From contig NC_088326.1 of the NCBI RefSeq assembly GCF_910592395.1, positions 11,349,001 to 11,413,000 on the forward strand: a stretch of 64,000 nt of DNA. The letters are read 5' to 3'. Made by a program: the position numbers and the translations under genes. Under the pieces are notes generated by a model. It searched no databases. It had not been told where the DNA came from and worked only from the letters and a program-made list of their open reading frames with translations. The DNA is from Lineus longissimus. Its lineage: Eukaryota; Nemertea; Pilidiophora; Heteronemertea; Lineidae. Shown here piece after piece: positions 45,938 through 58,700 of this stretch; position 1 is the first letter of the stretch, and every line of letters begins with the position of its first letter.

Positions 45938-46714
45938 ATGGTTCGCAAAAAGGCCAGGCTAAAGGCAGACCAGCCCTGGCCGTGTTGCTGGAGCGGGATT
46001 GGCTGTGATTGCAGCTTAGGACTACTCTTTTTCCTCAGTTTCACCCTTGCAACTTCATTTTTCATTTATCTGGTTGTGACTGCCTCGCTCCCGCCGGTTG
46101 GGTGGATCAACGAAGGACACTGTGAGAATAAGCCTGGGGCTGTTGAAAGGACAGAGATCAACCCACCAAAAACTGATAAATTGGAGCTGGGTAAAGCTAC
46201 GCAGGAGCCCCACCGGTGGCAGGGGCAGTTGTTTCAAATGGTGAAGCCAGCAGATCCCAAATTCAATACATTTCCGGATGATAAATGGATGGGGTATATG
46301 CGATCGCTGGGTCTGGTCAGTGTTGTTGAAAACAATCAGAAAATGCCACCAAGAACGTTGGATTCCATCAGCCCCAATGAACTGGCTGACTGTTCATCAG
46401 AGAAATGCCTCTCTTCGTCTGAGATTTCACCGTTCCGACAATGGACCCTTTTCTTTCGAGCGTTGGCAATGTTTAAAGTGTTATGGGATCGACATGGCAG
46501 GGATGACCCTCAATGCCAATTCATTCTAGACATGCGGAAGCGACCGACATTTTATAGTTACTCGAGAACATATTACAATGATAAGCTCACAAAATTTGAC
46601 TCGATGGAGTGTAGAGTTAACGTCAGTGGGACCTTGATGAAAGCTGGTGCAGTGTTTGACACAGTTTTACAGGACGTGTTTGTGAGGAGGCTGCTATCTG
46701 CTGAAGAGATGAGA
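45938..46714 (+). CDS. Docking gene exon 1 (TM1 and ectodomain)
   Basis: 777 nt, residues 1-259, ending SAEEMR at a donor GAGA|GTAAGA. The open frame runs 9 codons further to TAA; the splice is preferred because exon 2 continues in phase 0. Ectodomain Cys occur in GHCEN, ADCSSEKCLS, PQCQF and MECRVNVSG. Confidence 0.82.
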
Positions 46715-49700
46715 GTAAGATATAACGATACCATTTCTTAATTTGAGGGAGTCAATGTTCTTCCTTTTAGTCCATGTCAACTCTAAGCACAGGCCACTGA
46801 ATGAAGGGTCAGTAAAGGAGTTATCTGAATATTGTAAATTTTCCACGAAGGGTAAAGGTTAAGGTAGAAGGAGAAGAATCCACAGTTGATTTATTGCTCC
46901 CTCTTCTACCTAAATCTTTAACAACCCCTTACAGACTCCTGATTCAGTGGCCTGTGACTCTGTCTTAATGCAAGTGTGTCACACAAGGTCTTAGGTGGGA
47001 TCGGCCCAGGCCAATGGAAACCCTTTACAAATTTCTAGAGCAAGGTATGGTGGCTCTTCCAAGCTATGTACATGTACTAGGGTGGTAAGTTGCCCAGGTA
47101 GGGTAGGCTGCCCTAAAACACATTGTACACATGACTCACAGCTCCACTGTAGACTGTACTGATCTTGATTGTACATGTACATGTTCATGTATCATTACAT
47201 GAATGTCCCTTGTTTTAGGCCTGTTCAGGCTCAACTTAAGCTGCCTCTGAGGGCTAACATTCATTGCTATATAAGCTTATCTCTGCTAGCTTCATTTGGT
47301 ACCAATTTATTTACTCCATTGTGGAGAGAAGCAAGTACATGTAGGGCATTATTAGTGCATGGCCGTAGCTAGCAAGGAGGAGGAAGGCAGGGGGCAAATC
47401 CCTCCCTAAAGTCACAAAAAAAATGTGTTTTTGGCGGTGATTTTGCACCCCCCCCCCCTCCTCCAGAGAGTCTTTTACCCCCCTCCCACTAGAAAGCTAG
47501 CTCAGCCCCTGAAGTGCCTTGCTCAAGGACACACAGACGAAACATCGGTTATCCCTCCGAGTGCACGCCCTCAGATATCAGCTTGGCACCCTGACCATTG
47601 ACTACACTATGCAACTGATCTCTCGTGGGAGTTCTCAATCAGTCAAAACGATTAAGTTTCATAAATTGCTTGTAAAGTGAAACAGGTTCACAGTCTTGTC
47701 TTGTAATCAGATACTGAGATAGCATGTTCGAGGTCACAGTGAGTTGAGATAAAACCCTTGAAACACTTCCTGGTGTGATGTTTTTCATGATGGTTTTAAA
47801 AAAATTTCGTTCTCAATCAAAGACAAGGGCATTGGTTGGGTTGAGGTGAATCATGATTGGTTCGGTTTAAAGTGATACTATGAGTGATGTGATTTACAAC
47901 TTTAACTGTTGATCACAAATGTAAAGCTCAAATTTACCATTTTTTGATTAGATTTATTATAAAATCGCTGAATGTAAACCACCGCGACCGCGAAAAAGTT
48001 CATGTTGTGACGTCATCAACGAAAACGGCATCGAAGCGAGCCATCCGGGCGGGAGTAAACCATCAATTTCTAGAAAATGTGCATTTCGATTCGAAAACCT
48101 TACCGATTTATGAGAAAGTGACGTAGTCATTTGTCAAAAACAGCTATAACATTATATGGTGAAATTTGACACTCGTACCCTTTAAAAAAAAGTCATACTG
48201 TAGCGAATGTTTTGAGTTTTGCCAAGATGTCAGGCCGACAGACTCTTGAAATTAATACGGTGTCAGGGCCGGCCCTCCAGTGGTCTCCAAAAATGTAGAT
48301 TCGGGCACTTTCCCGCTGTAAAGTGGTGTTCTGGTGCGGTTGTCAAACAAACATGGCAGAACATAACCGCAGTTCTTCTGCTGAGCTGGCGTGACTGCCC
48401 GAGGCCAAAGTGGTGTTATTACCAAAATTATGTTAAGATAACAAACTATATCAACAAGTTTGGTGGACTTGACATGGTTAAACTAGATGCCAATATTTCG
48501 ATTTATCAGTATTTAGATGTATTGTCAGTGGCTATGTAAAATGTAGATGTCTGCAGTCTAGATCTTTCCTCTGGGTCCTCAAATGGCAGGATCTAGAGTC
48601 AAAGTGATTGGACATATATGAATTACCCCTACCTACATGTACCTTGCTCTTGAATTTTAAAGGGTTCCTAATGAGCCACCCTACCTTAAACATTGTTAAA
48701 TTGCTGGCCACCCTAGCTTGCGTTGCACTCTGGCAAATATCAACATCAATGGTACCACCCTACTTTGAGACACCCTGTAGAAAACCTTGGCTGGTATTGT
48801 GAGTGATTTCAATTCAACCTTCCTTCAATTTTTCATTTTGTATATTTTCAGAGGCTTGCGTCGCGAATGACAGTAACGTGCGGGACAATAACCAGCTGTT
48901 TGAAGGCTAATATCATGGACGGTAAGCTAGGGCAGAGTCCGTTGTTCAAAGCAAGTACATGAATAAATGCTGGCAAATGTTGAATTGGGAATTGAGCCTA
49001 CTCTAATTGTCTTAACAGAAGTAGACAACTGCAAGTAAATTTAACGTCAGTGTTTATAGTGCTCAGCAATACGACTGAACTAATGTGATTTTTTTGTACA
49101 GCAAATGCATTGAAAAATTCATTCAATATATGCACCAAAGATGGATTTTCCTTACCTTTTTCTTCCCTGAAGGTTTTAAAATTTGACAGCAGAACACCTA
49201 TGCCTCCACTTCCTGTGGAAATGAATTTAAAAATTTTTACTAAATGTAAATTGTAAGTATTTTTGAGTCTTTTTTCTATATTAAAGGACAACTTTTTGAA
49301 ATGAAAATTTTTACAGGTTCTTTTGCTCTGGTCCTGAGCACCGTCACAACTTTGAAGAATGAACCTCGTCTTTTCTTCCAGAGCTGCAAAATTCCAAATT
49401 CCAATCGGCGGGAATTCGCCGTCGACTGCTGGCCGTCGCAGATGACATCACGCGGGATGCGGCGTATTCATATCCCGTCGCCCTGATGTGCGGCCTGTCC
49501 AGCTTCCTCATCATCTTCATCGCAATCCTCTGTGTCTGCAATAAAAAAACGTCAACGTAAGTGACAAGTTATCCGACTAACCAGTGTAGTAGTGATCTCC
49601 AATTTTTCAGAGTTTGGCTCGGTGGGGCAGCGTCACTCGCCTCAGATCTTATAAGGGGCACCCAAAAAAATGTCATGGTCGGGAGAAAAGGATTCGTAAT

Positions 49701-52700
49701 CATACAAAAACAAAAATGACAAAAATGTGGCCTTACTAACAAAAATTTTTTTAATGCTAAATCCTTGTTCAACTTAATCTCATCATATCGTAATGTTGTC
49801 CTACATTTGTACTGGGACTTATCGATTGTTATTATGACAATTTATATTCAGATTGTTTCGGTGCACTGAAGTCTGTACGTCAAAACATACAGCAGTTTTT
49901 ATTTCTGCCTGTCAACCCAAAAAAAACATTAAAAAACCGGTTGTAGTTTCTGGTGTTTTTGTCTTATGTTGGTTTGTAGTTGATGTAGGCGTCTAGAGTA
50001 CCGATAGCTTCTATACAGCGTGGCCCAGAAAACTTCCCCCTCACTCAATGGATAGACATAGAATTCTATTGTGCAAGGGAAGAGTTTTCTGGGCCACCCT
50101 GAAGATTTATTCTTAGACTTTCGTCCTGTCCATTCACCCTACATTGTTGCACGTTGATATGAAGGAACCAAGAGGAATCAGAGGAAAGGACGAATTCAGA
50201 GGAAACCGAGGATTCTGAGGACTTGGCTGAAACGTTGATGTAAAATTATGTCATTACCATGAAATTCCAACATAATACAGTCCAGGTCACAAATGACATC
50301 CTCCTTCGCGTCAGTCACACGCGACGTACGCGTGAGTTGCACGCCAAAGTTGCACCAGTGACACACCTAATATCTCTCTATGCTTCGCTTATATTACATG
50401 CGACCTATGCGCGACCTACATGCGACCTAAGCGCAACCTACGCGCTGCATGGGTAGCACAACAATGACGTGCCACAGACGCGATTTACTGGATGTCAATT
50501 GTGATTTGGACTGTATGTACATGTATGTATCACAATGCCTGCAGATATGCTTTTGTTTACCATGACGGCATGGATGTGCAGTCCGACCCAAATTGCTCTG
50601 AATCCTCTGAATCCTCTAATTCCTCTGTTTCAACTTGACTCTGCATTGTAGTTACATGAGTCATCATAATATTCATTTATTCATTTATTCATATCAGTCA
50701 TTAGTCACCTGGCGTTTGCCCCCACCCACCTCTCCCCTGATTTTGTCATCTGCGAATGACCAACTTCTATATATTTTTACTAGTGCTGTCCTTAATAGAG
50801 AGGTGTCCTGATTAAAGAGGTCAAATTATCACGATAACTAATTTGGGTCCGGAACTAGTGTCCTTAATAGGGAGGGTGTCCTTACTAGAACCCCTCCCTA
50901 TACACTATTTGTATTACAAGGAGTCGACCCCTCACCAAATTCAATCACCCCTCATCTTACCCAGCCCTCTTATTCATTCCCCACCTCCACAGTCTCGAAG
51001 ATGCGTATGCTTGGAAGTCGTGTAATAGGTAAGAGTGCATGCCCGCCTGTCAATATGCTTGTAGTGAAATCAAAGTTTTGTTTTTGAATTGACGAAACGT
51101 TTTTTTCTTGGGGTCGTTTTGATGTCAATGTTTTTATGAGTGTCGGTACGTTTGTCTGGAGGGTTTTCCCTCGTACCTTCTGCATTTGTCCTCAAAGGAA
51201 TAAGTGCAGATCTTACTAAGCTATATTCTTACGAATCATGAACTCGGCATGCGTTCCTATTTGACGACGAGTTTCAGTGTGATGTCAGCGCCCTCTTTCA
51301 ATGATCATGTCATCATTATACATGTACATATCCTCATGCCTATTGTTAGTAGTGACTAGTGTCAATGCTTATTCTTGTGTTATTGTTGCTTTTCAGTTTT
51401 TAGACGTTGCCAGTATAAAATAAAATGATTATCATATTTTCCTTCATGTGCCGCCATTTCCTTATAATGATGCTTTATCCAGCATGCCGAACCCTGTACA
51501 AAAGCTTTTTCCATTCATCAATGGATTTTTAAAGGACAAGTTGTTTTCCTCCATCCAATGGATTTTTAAAGGACATGTTGTTTTCCTCAATTTGTTAATG
51601 AGAGTTAAGAAAGAAACTACATAGAGTGGGGTAATTGTAGCCCCTGCCTATGATATTGATTGATATCCCCATGCATCAAACAATGCAGGGGCTACAAATA
51701 AACTGGGGCTACAATTACCCCATTCTCCCTTACCTGTAAAGCCGCTGTAATATTTTGACATCCGTCAAAAATTCAGTCGACTCCTCCTTTGAAAATTCAC
51801 TCTGACTGCAGAAGTGACTCGTCAATATGCATGTTATCCTGCATGGCATAATGGCTTTGATCAGATTGTATAAAGCTTTATACAAAACTATAAAGTTATA
51901 CATCTTAGCCGTCTTTTTCGTTTGCTTATAGTTATATGCACCCATTTTCATATTGCATAGGATGAACAGCTATTCTGGAGAAACAAGTGCACTTGTAAAA
52001 TTAAAAACATTTCGCAGGTTAGTTTCATTTTGAAGGAAATGTTTTAGTTATACTATGATGAGACCAGGATTTTTACTAAACCGTTTTGATACAGAGGGGT
52101 GTCCTGGGTTCTGTGAGTCTCAAGCATGTCCGTTGTCATCAAAAAGTTCGATCTGTACAGTGAATTCAAATTTACTGGAGATTTGAACACAACCTGGGAG
52201 TGGGACCTAAGAACCTCACCTGGGATACATAGAACCTGGGACACATATCACCTGGGATACATAGAATCTGGTATACATAGAACCGGTATACATAGAACCT
52301 GGGATACATAGAACCTGGGATACATAGAACCTGGGACACATAGAACCCGGTATACATAGAACCTGGGATACATAGAACCTGGGATACATAGAACCTGGGA
52401 TACATAGAACCTGGGATACATAGAACCTGGGATACATAGAACCCGGTATACATAGAACCCGGTATACATAGAACCCGGTATACATAGAACCTGGGATACA
52501 TAGAACCTGAGATACATAGAACCTGGGACACATAGAACCCGGTATACATAGAACCCGGTATACATAGAACCTGGGATACATAGAACCTGAGATACATAGA
52601 ACCTGGGACACATAGAACCTGGGACACATAGACCCGGTATACATAGAACCCGGTATACATAGAACCCGGTATACATAGAACCCGGTATACATAGACCTGG

Positions 52701-55700
52701 GATACACAGAACCCGGGATGCATAGAACCCGGGATACATAGGACCTGGGACACATAGGACCCGGGACACGTAGGACCCGGGACACATAGAACCTGGGACA
52801 CATAGAACATGGGATACATAGAACATGGGGCACATAAAATCCATGCTGATATGGAAAATTGCCTACCCGAAAAAAATATTCCCATTGCGACATCTTCAAG
52901 AATCCCTATTAATACCACTCGTTTCATTGATCTTCTACAAAAAATACCCCCAACCATAATTGACCTAATTATTCCCTGTCACTGTTTTTGTCACGTGAGC
53001 AATTAGATTACTGTCAATTAGCATCATGTGTCCTAATGTGTCAATCAGTATTAAATCTGTACCATATTCATTCAGTATGTACTGATTAGCCCAATGATAC
53101 TCGTATTAAGGTGACTGACATACGTGCAGACCCAAAGGTCATGGCCATTTTATAGAGAGGCAAAATAGTTTTATCAAAGAATCTATAAAGAAATTGGTCG
53201 TTACATTAGATATAGATTCTGTATTGATTCTTATCAGGGCGAGATTGTTGTAGACAAGTTTTGTCACTAACGCTGGAGTTAACTTTATTTGGCGTTGACT
53301 CAAAAGGGCATTACTGAAGAAGATATTGCCAAATTAGGTTAATGTCAGTATTAAAGACAAAATTTGTTTCGATCAACCGGCCCTGGTATAGGATCTTTCA
53401 CAGTCAACCTGATTAGACAACCTCACTCACTTGCTTGCAGTGCACCATTCAGTGCTTACATAATCAAGCACACCCCAGAGCATCGATTCCCCAGACTGGC
53501 CGGGTAGGCCCTCCAACTTGCTTAGCCAGCCTGTCCTGCGTGTCCTGGGAAACGCGAAAGTTTTTCGATCATGTTGAAATAATGGTATTGTTGGAGTCTT
53601 CAAAATGAATAATGTTGTGTTCTTCTGGCAATAAGGGTGTTCAACATTTTCAAGCATTGCGTCACAGGTAGAGAAAAGTCCACAGCAGACTTGTCCTGCG
53701 GATGTTAAACAAATTGCAAATTATGCCTCAACCACCCAGGAACTAGGTGGTTGATTTACCTCAGAATTTCATTCATATGATGTCCAATTGTTCTAGCAAT
53801 TAAATGGACAGGTTATTTTGGTGAATTAGCAAATGAGAGGACATTTTGCCTCTTCCTGGCAACACAGCTCAGTAAGTTGGAGGGCCAGCCAAGAATACCC
53901 GAGATTTAGATAACATACTCTGCAAGCTGGGGCGTCGATTGAAGCACAATTATTAATTAAATTTGCAGTCGACTTGCACACTGCTTCAAAAGCTGTTGTT
54001 GTCGTTGTTAAACGTAAACTTGACTATAAAATATTTGACAAAGTATGAAATTTGAATGTTGTGTGTTTCAGGAGTGAAGACCCGGATATCATGTTGAAGC
54101 AAGTAACGCCTCGGGTCGACCGGCGTTCAATAAACATCGAGGTAAAATTCTTTCATCGGTTTTGCTTTTAGTTATATTGGTCTGTGTGGCTGTGTGGCTG
54201 ATCTCGATCTACTGGCGTTTGATCCATCCTTTCTACTCTTGCAGGCCAGTGCTGCCCCTATGAACAATGAGAGACACTCGGTACACGTCATTATTGAAGA
54301 GAAGAGGAAGAGTGCTGGACCCATATCAATCACGGAAAACGGACCATATCAGTTAGGACATTCTAGGTGAGTTTTAACAGTGAGATAATCAGACCTTTTG
54401 AAGGCGTAACGCAAGACGGGACAAACCATTTGCCAGTCAGGGGAGTTTCAAGTAGTGAATAAAGAGTCACTAAAATGGCATTTGGTATCTTTTGAAATAC
54501 ACTTGATGTTCTAGACCCCAACAAGATTGATCGCAACCGACCAAATTTCTCGGCCAAAGTATTGCCACATGAATTGAAACAAATCAAGCATTTATCAGCC
54601 ATTCACAAGGGGCAAATGTCTTGCTGCCAAAAAATGATGTCATACAGAGTTCAGATTAGTCACAAATGGATGTTTTTTTGTTGGTTAATTTCAGAAATTA
54701 GTCACAAATGAATGTTTTTTTGTTGGTTAATTTCAGAAATTAGTCACAAATGAATGTTTTTTGTTGGTTAATTTCAGAAATTAGTCACAAATGAATGTTT
54801 TTTTGTTGGTTAATTTCAGAAATTAGTCACAAATGGATGTTTTTTTGTTGGTTAATTTCAGAAATTAGTCACAAATGAATGTTTTTTGTTGCTTGATTTC
54901 AGAAATGATTCCCGGTCGTCTGCTCGGGGAGGCACACTAGATAGAAGACTTCCTGCCATTCCAATTGTCGATCCCACCCCTTCGTGTGACGACGAGCCTG
55001 ACGACACATACGACACGATCGCGCCAACAAAAGTAGCAGCGCAAAATAAAACCGATTACGATACGCGCACGGACACTAGTGATTCCAAAACTGATGAGGG
55101 GTCGCTCCGGTATGAGCCGGTCCGGATGCGCGAGGATGTTTACGCAGAGGTGACCGATGTAAAACAGGAACCAGCCAAGGAACGGCGCGTGTCGCCCGAC
55201 GGAGTCCGAGTCAGTATGGATGAAATGTATGAGGTCGTAGGAAAACGTACGGCCGCCATGTCTAATGAGGTAAAATGTCTTCAGGGCGGCAGCAGTTGTC
55301 AATGTGATGAGTGATAAAATGATTACTTGTCGGTGGTTTAACTGCTAATGGCTGGGTTTGATATTTATCGCAGGTCGTAGCGATCGCTGATTGCTGTCGC
55401 GGGCCTCTGTGGCTTACAATAGTGCAGCAGGAGAGTTTTGTTACATGATATCACGAAATTGTTGATTTTCGGCAGATTTTATGGCTGGAAGACTAGTGCC
55501 CTGTTGTCAGCTCATGGCAGCAGATGTAGGCCTACTAGTGGACCAGTGTCAGTGTTGGTATAAGCTATAATTTCCCTAAACTTTTGCCAATTTCTGAGGG
55601 CAAGATATGAAATGAAATATTTCATATGCTGATATTATTTGCCTTTTTAAACCAGTCAAGAAATAATTCATCTTTTCTGCAGGAGAAATGCTTATCGCAG

Positions 55701-58700
55701 ATGCAGCGTGAACGAATCAATCACGAGTCGCCATATTCCAGGCTCCCAGACGACGAATCAGAATTATCGGGAGACGGCGTCGTACAGCGCCCTCGATCAC
55801 ATATAGACGCTGTACCAACGAATTCGCTCCCTCGGGCACAGAGCGATGAAGTCTATGAAATGTATGACACTGTCGCCGATGAAAGCGCAAGGAATTCGCG
55901 GAGTTTTGATTCCAACGAGGATGGGTTGTTCGAGGATGATAACTACGCCTCGGTTGAACCACCGCCTCCCGTGCCTGATCGCCAGTACAGCCCCGAGGAG
56001 ATCTTGTCCCAGTCGTCAGGTGCCCAGTCACCGTCGTCCCCAATCAGGACTGACCGGAATGCCGTCGTTCTACCTCCATTGGTTGGGCCTGGGGCCGCAT
56101 TGCCTGGTAGGAGTTTATTTTCAAGGACATTTTCATTTGTGATCCGTTAAACCTTTTGCTATTGCAGGGTTTGAAAGTTTTTTGGTTATTTAGATTTGAA
56201 TTTGAGAATGTCCAAATGCATACTAGACATAAATTTCAACATTGCCATTGTGTGGACTGATATACAAATACGATGAATACAAAGTTTAAACAAATTTGTA
56301 TTCATAATAACCGCACTTCAGCATTGTGTGTTCGTGGATTTCTATTTAACTGGACCACAACTAATCAGAACGGTGTACCCCTTTAAGATCCCTTCTCCCA
56401 TCGCTTTCAGTCCCTGGTGACGGAGCCATGAGTGACCCGCCGTACAGCCAAGTGACGGCCCGCGAGTCGTTGGCAAGCATCCGAGAACGGCACCAAGGAC
56501 AGATGTCACCCGTGGTGGTCAATGAGTATGACTCTGTGGACAATGACAACGTCTACGAACCTGTCGACGATCAACCTGAACCAAGCAGAGTAAGTTCGAT
56601 TGCATGACGGGTATATCTGTCATAGTCGAATCCCGCAAAAGTGTGCATGACGGATATATCTGTCGTTGTTAGTTAGTGGTCAATGGGTATGACTTTCAAT
56701 TTTAAAACCTTTGAAAATAAAAACAGGACTAATGTCATTGGATCATTTTATCTTATTCATTTGACTCAATAGTCTTTACCTACATTCAACCGAAGTGAAA
56801 CGTTTTGTAACTTGGGATTTCTTCAAATTTCCAAGTTAGAAGATTTTTTTCCTTTTGCCATAAAATGGCTGAGTTTGACACCATCTTTTTTCAAAACCTA
56901 GGCCTATTGTTCATGACCTACAGACCCAAACATATCAATGTTGGTCTCATTCAATTGGCATCATCAGCGGTTAGCGCCTAAAAAGGTTTAGGGCAGAGTG
57001 TACCCATACATGTTCGGCAATCAGGTGACTATATCTGTGACACACGTGTTTGGCAGCAAAAGAGTTAACCTCCTCATGTTTTTTTCAGCATCGAGCACAT
57101 ACGATACCTAATGACGGGGCGTGTGACTGGTATTCAGAAATCGACTGCACGGCTGCTGCTAGACATTCAGGTAGGTTCATTGAAAACATAGTAAAGCCGA
57201 CTCACAAATCTACTCACGAATCGATCTGCTCATTTTTGGGAATGAGAAGATCTGCCCGATATTGGGAATGAGAAGATCTGCCCGGTTTTGGGAATGAGAA
57301 GGTCTGCCCGGTATTGGGAATGAGAAGGTCTGCCCGGTATTTGGAATGAGAAGATCTGCCCAGTTTTGGGAATGAGAAGATCTGCCCGGTATTGGGAATG
57401 AGAAGATCTGCCCGGTATTGGGAATGAGAAGATCTGCCCGGTATTGGGAATGAGAAGATCTGCCCGGTATTGGGAATGAAAGATCTGCCCGGTTTTGGGA
57501 ATGAGAAGATCTGCCCGGTATTGGGAATGAAAGATCTGCCCGGTATTGGGAATGAGAAGATCTGCCCGGTATTGGGAATGAGAATATCGGCCCGGTATTG
57601 GGAATGAAAGATCTGCCCGGTTTTGGGAATGAGAAGATCTGCCCGGTATTGGGAATGAGAAGATCTGCCCGGTATTGGGAATGAGAAGGTTGCCTGGTTT
57701 TGGGAAATGAGAAGATCTGCCCGGTATTGGGAATGAGAAGATCTGCCTGGTTTTGGGAATGAGAAGATCTGCCCGGTATTGGGAATGAGAAGATCTGCCC
57801 GGTATTGGGAATGAGAAGGTTGCCTGGTTTTGGGAAATGAGAAGATCTGCCCGGTATTGGGAATGAGAAGATCTGCCTGGTTTTGGGAATGAGAAGGTTG
57901 CCTGGTTTTGGGAATGAGAAGGTTGCCTGGTTTTGGGAAATGAGAAGATCTGCCCGGTATTGGGAATGAGAAGATCTGCCTGGTTTTGGGAATGAGAAGG
58001 TTGCCTGGTTTTGGGAATGAGAAGGTTGCCTGGTTTTGGGAAATGAGAAGATCTGCCCGGTATTGGGAATGAGAAGATCTGCCTGGTTTTGGGAATGAGA
58101 AGATCTGCCTGGTTTTGGGAATGAGAAGGTTGCCTGGTTTTGGGAATGAGAAGGTTGCCTGGTTTTGGGAATGAGAAGATCTGCCTGGTTTTGGGAATGA
58201 GAAGATCTGCCTGGTTTTGGGAATGAGAAGATCTGCCTGGTTTTGGGAATGAGAAGATCTGCCTGGTTTTGGGAATGAGAAGATCTGCCTGGTTTTGGGA
58301 ATGAGAAGATCTGCCCGGTATTGGGAATGAGAAGATCTGCCTGGTTTTGGGAATGAGAATATCGGCCCGGTATTGGGAATGAAAGATCTGCCCGGTTTTG
58401 GGAATGAGAAGATCTGCCCGGTATTGGGAATGAGAAGATCTGCCCGGTATTGGGAATGAGAAGGTTGCCTGGTTTTGGGAAATGAGAAGATCTGCCCGGT
58501 ATTGGGAATGAGAACATCTGCCCGGTATTGGGAATGAGAAGATCGGCATGGTTTGGGCAATGAGAAAAACTGCCCGGTTTTCATAATAAGAATATCTGCC
58601 CTTGAGAGTGTCCTGGGGCCCGCTTTCCTGCATCAGTCCTTGTTTAGTTTCCACGCACGCACTTTACCACCACCTACATGATTCCTCTCTTTATTTTGCC

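Larger units (their letters stand above)
49557..54071. other. Docking gene intron 3, repeat-rich
   Basis: 4.5 kb. Contains hairpin arms AGCGTGGCCCAGAAAACTT / AGAGTTTTCTGGGCCACCCT (50014-50100), a possible inverted-repeat element at 50155-50640, short (A)TGCGACCTA repeats near 50.4 kb, 'ctctctatcaaggaca' repeat copy 3 (50780-50905), an inverted repeat at 51627-51722, a 16-bp minisatellite (52214-52838) and inverted-repeat elements at 53250-53384 and 53460-53945. Confidence 0.65.

Noticed and set aside
45938-46741. Stand-alone 267-residue single-exon membrane protein
   Set aside because: A donor (GAGA|GTAAGA) lies nine codons before the stop and exon 2 continues in phase with matching ectodomain Cys. 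The short form may exist by intron retention but is not the simplest reading.
52214-52838. Regular repeats resembling a CRISPR array
   Set aside because: Units are contiguous with no unique spacers, in animal DNA; it is a minisatellite.
52172-52957. Three minus-strand open frames of ~200-260 codons
   Set aside because: Artefact of the 16-bp minisatellite, as above.
57210-58654. Three minus-strand open frames of 435-474 codons
   Set aside because: They are the same 26-bp minisatellite read in three frames; the unit is stop-free and not a multiple of 3. The array lies inside an intron of the docking gene and shows no codon bias or non-repeat sequence.
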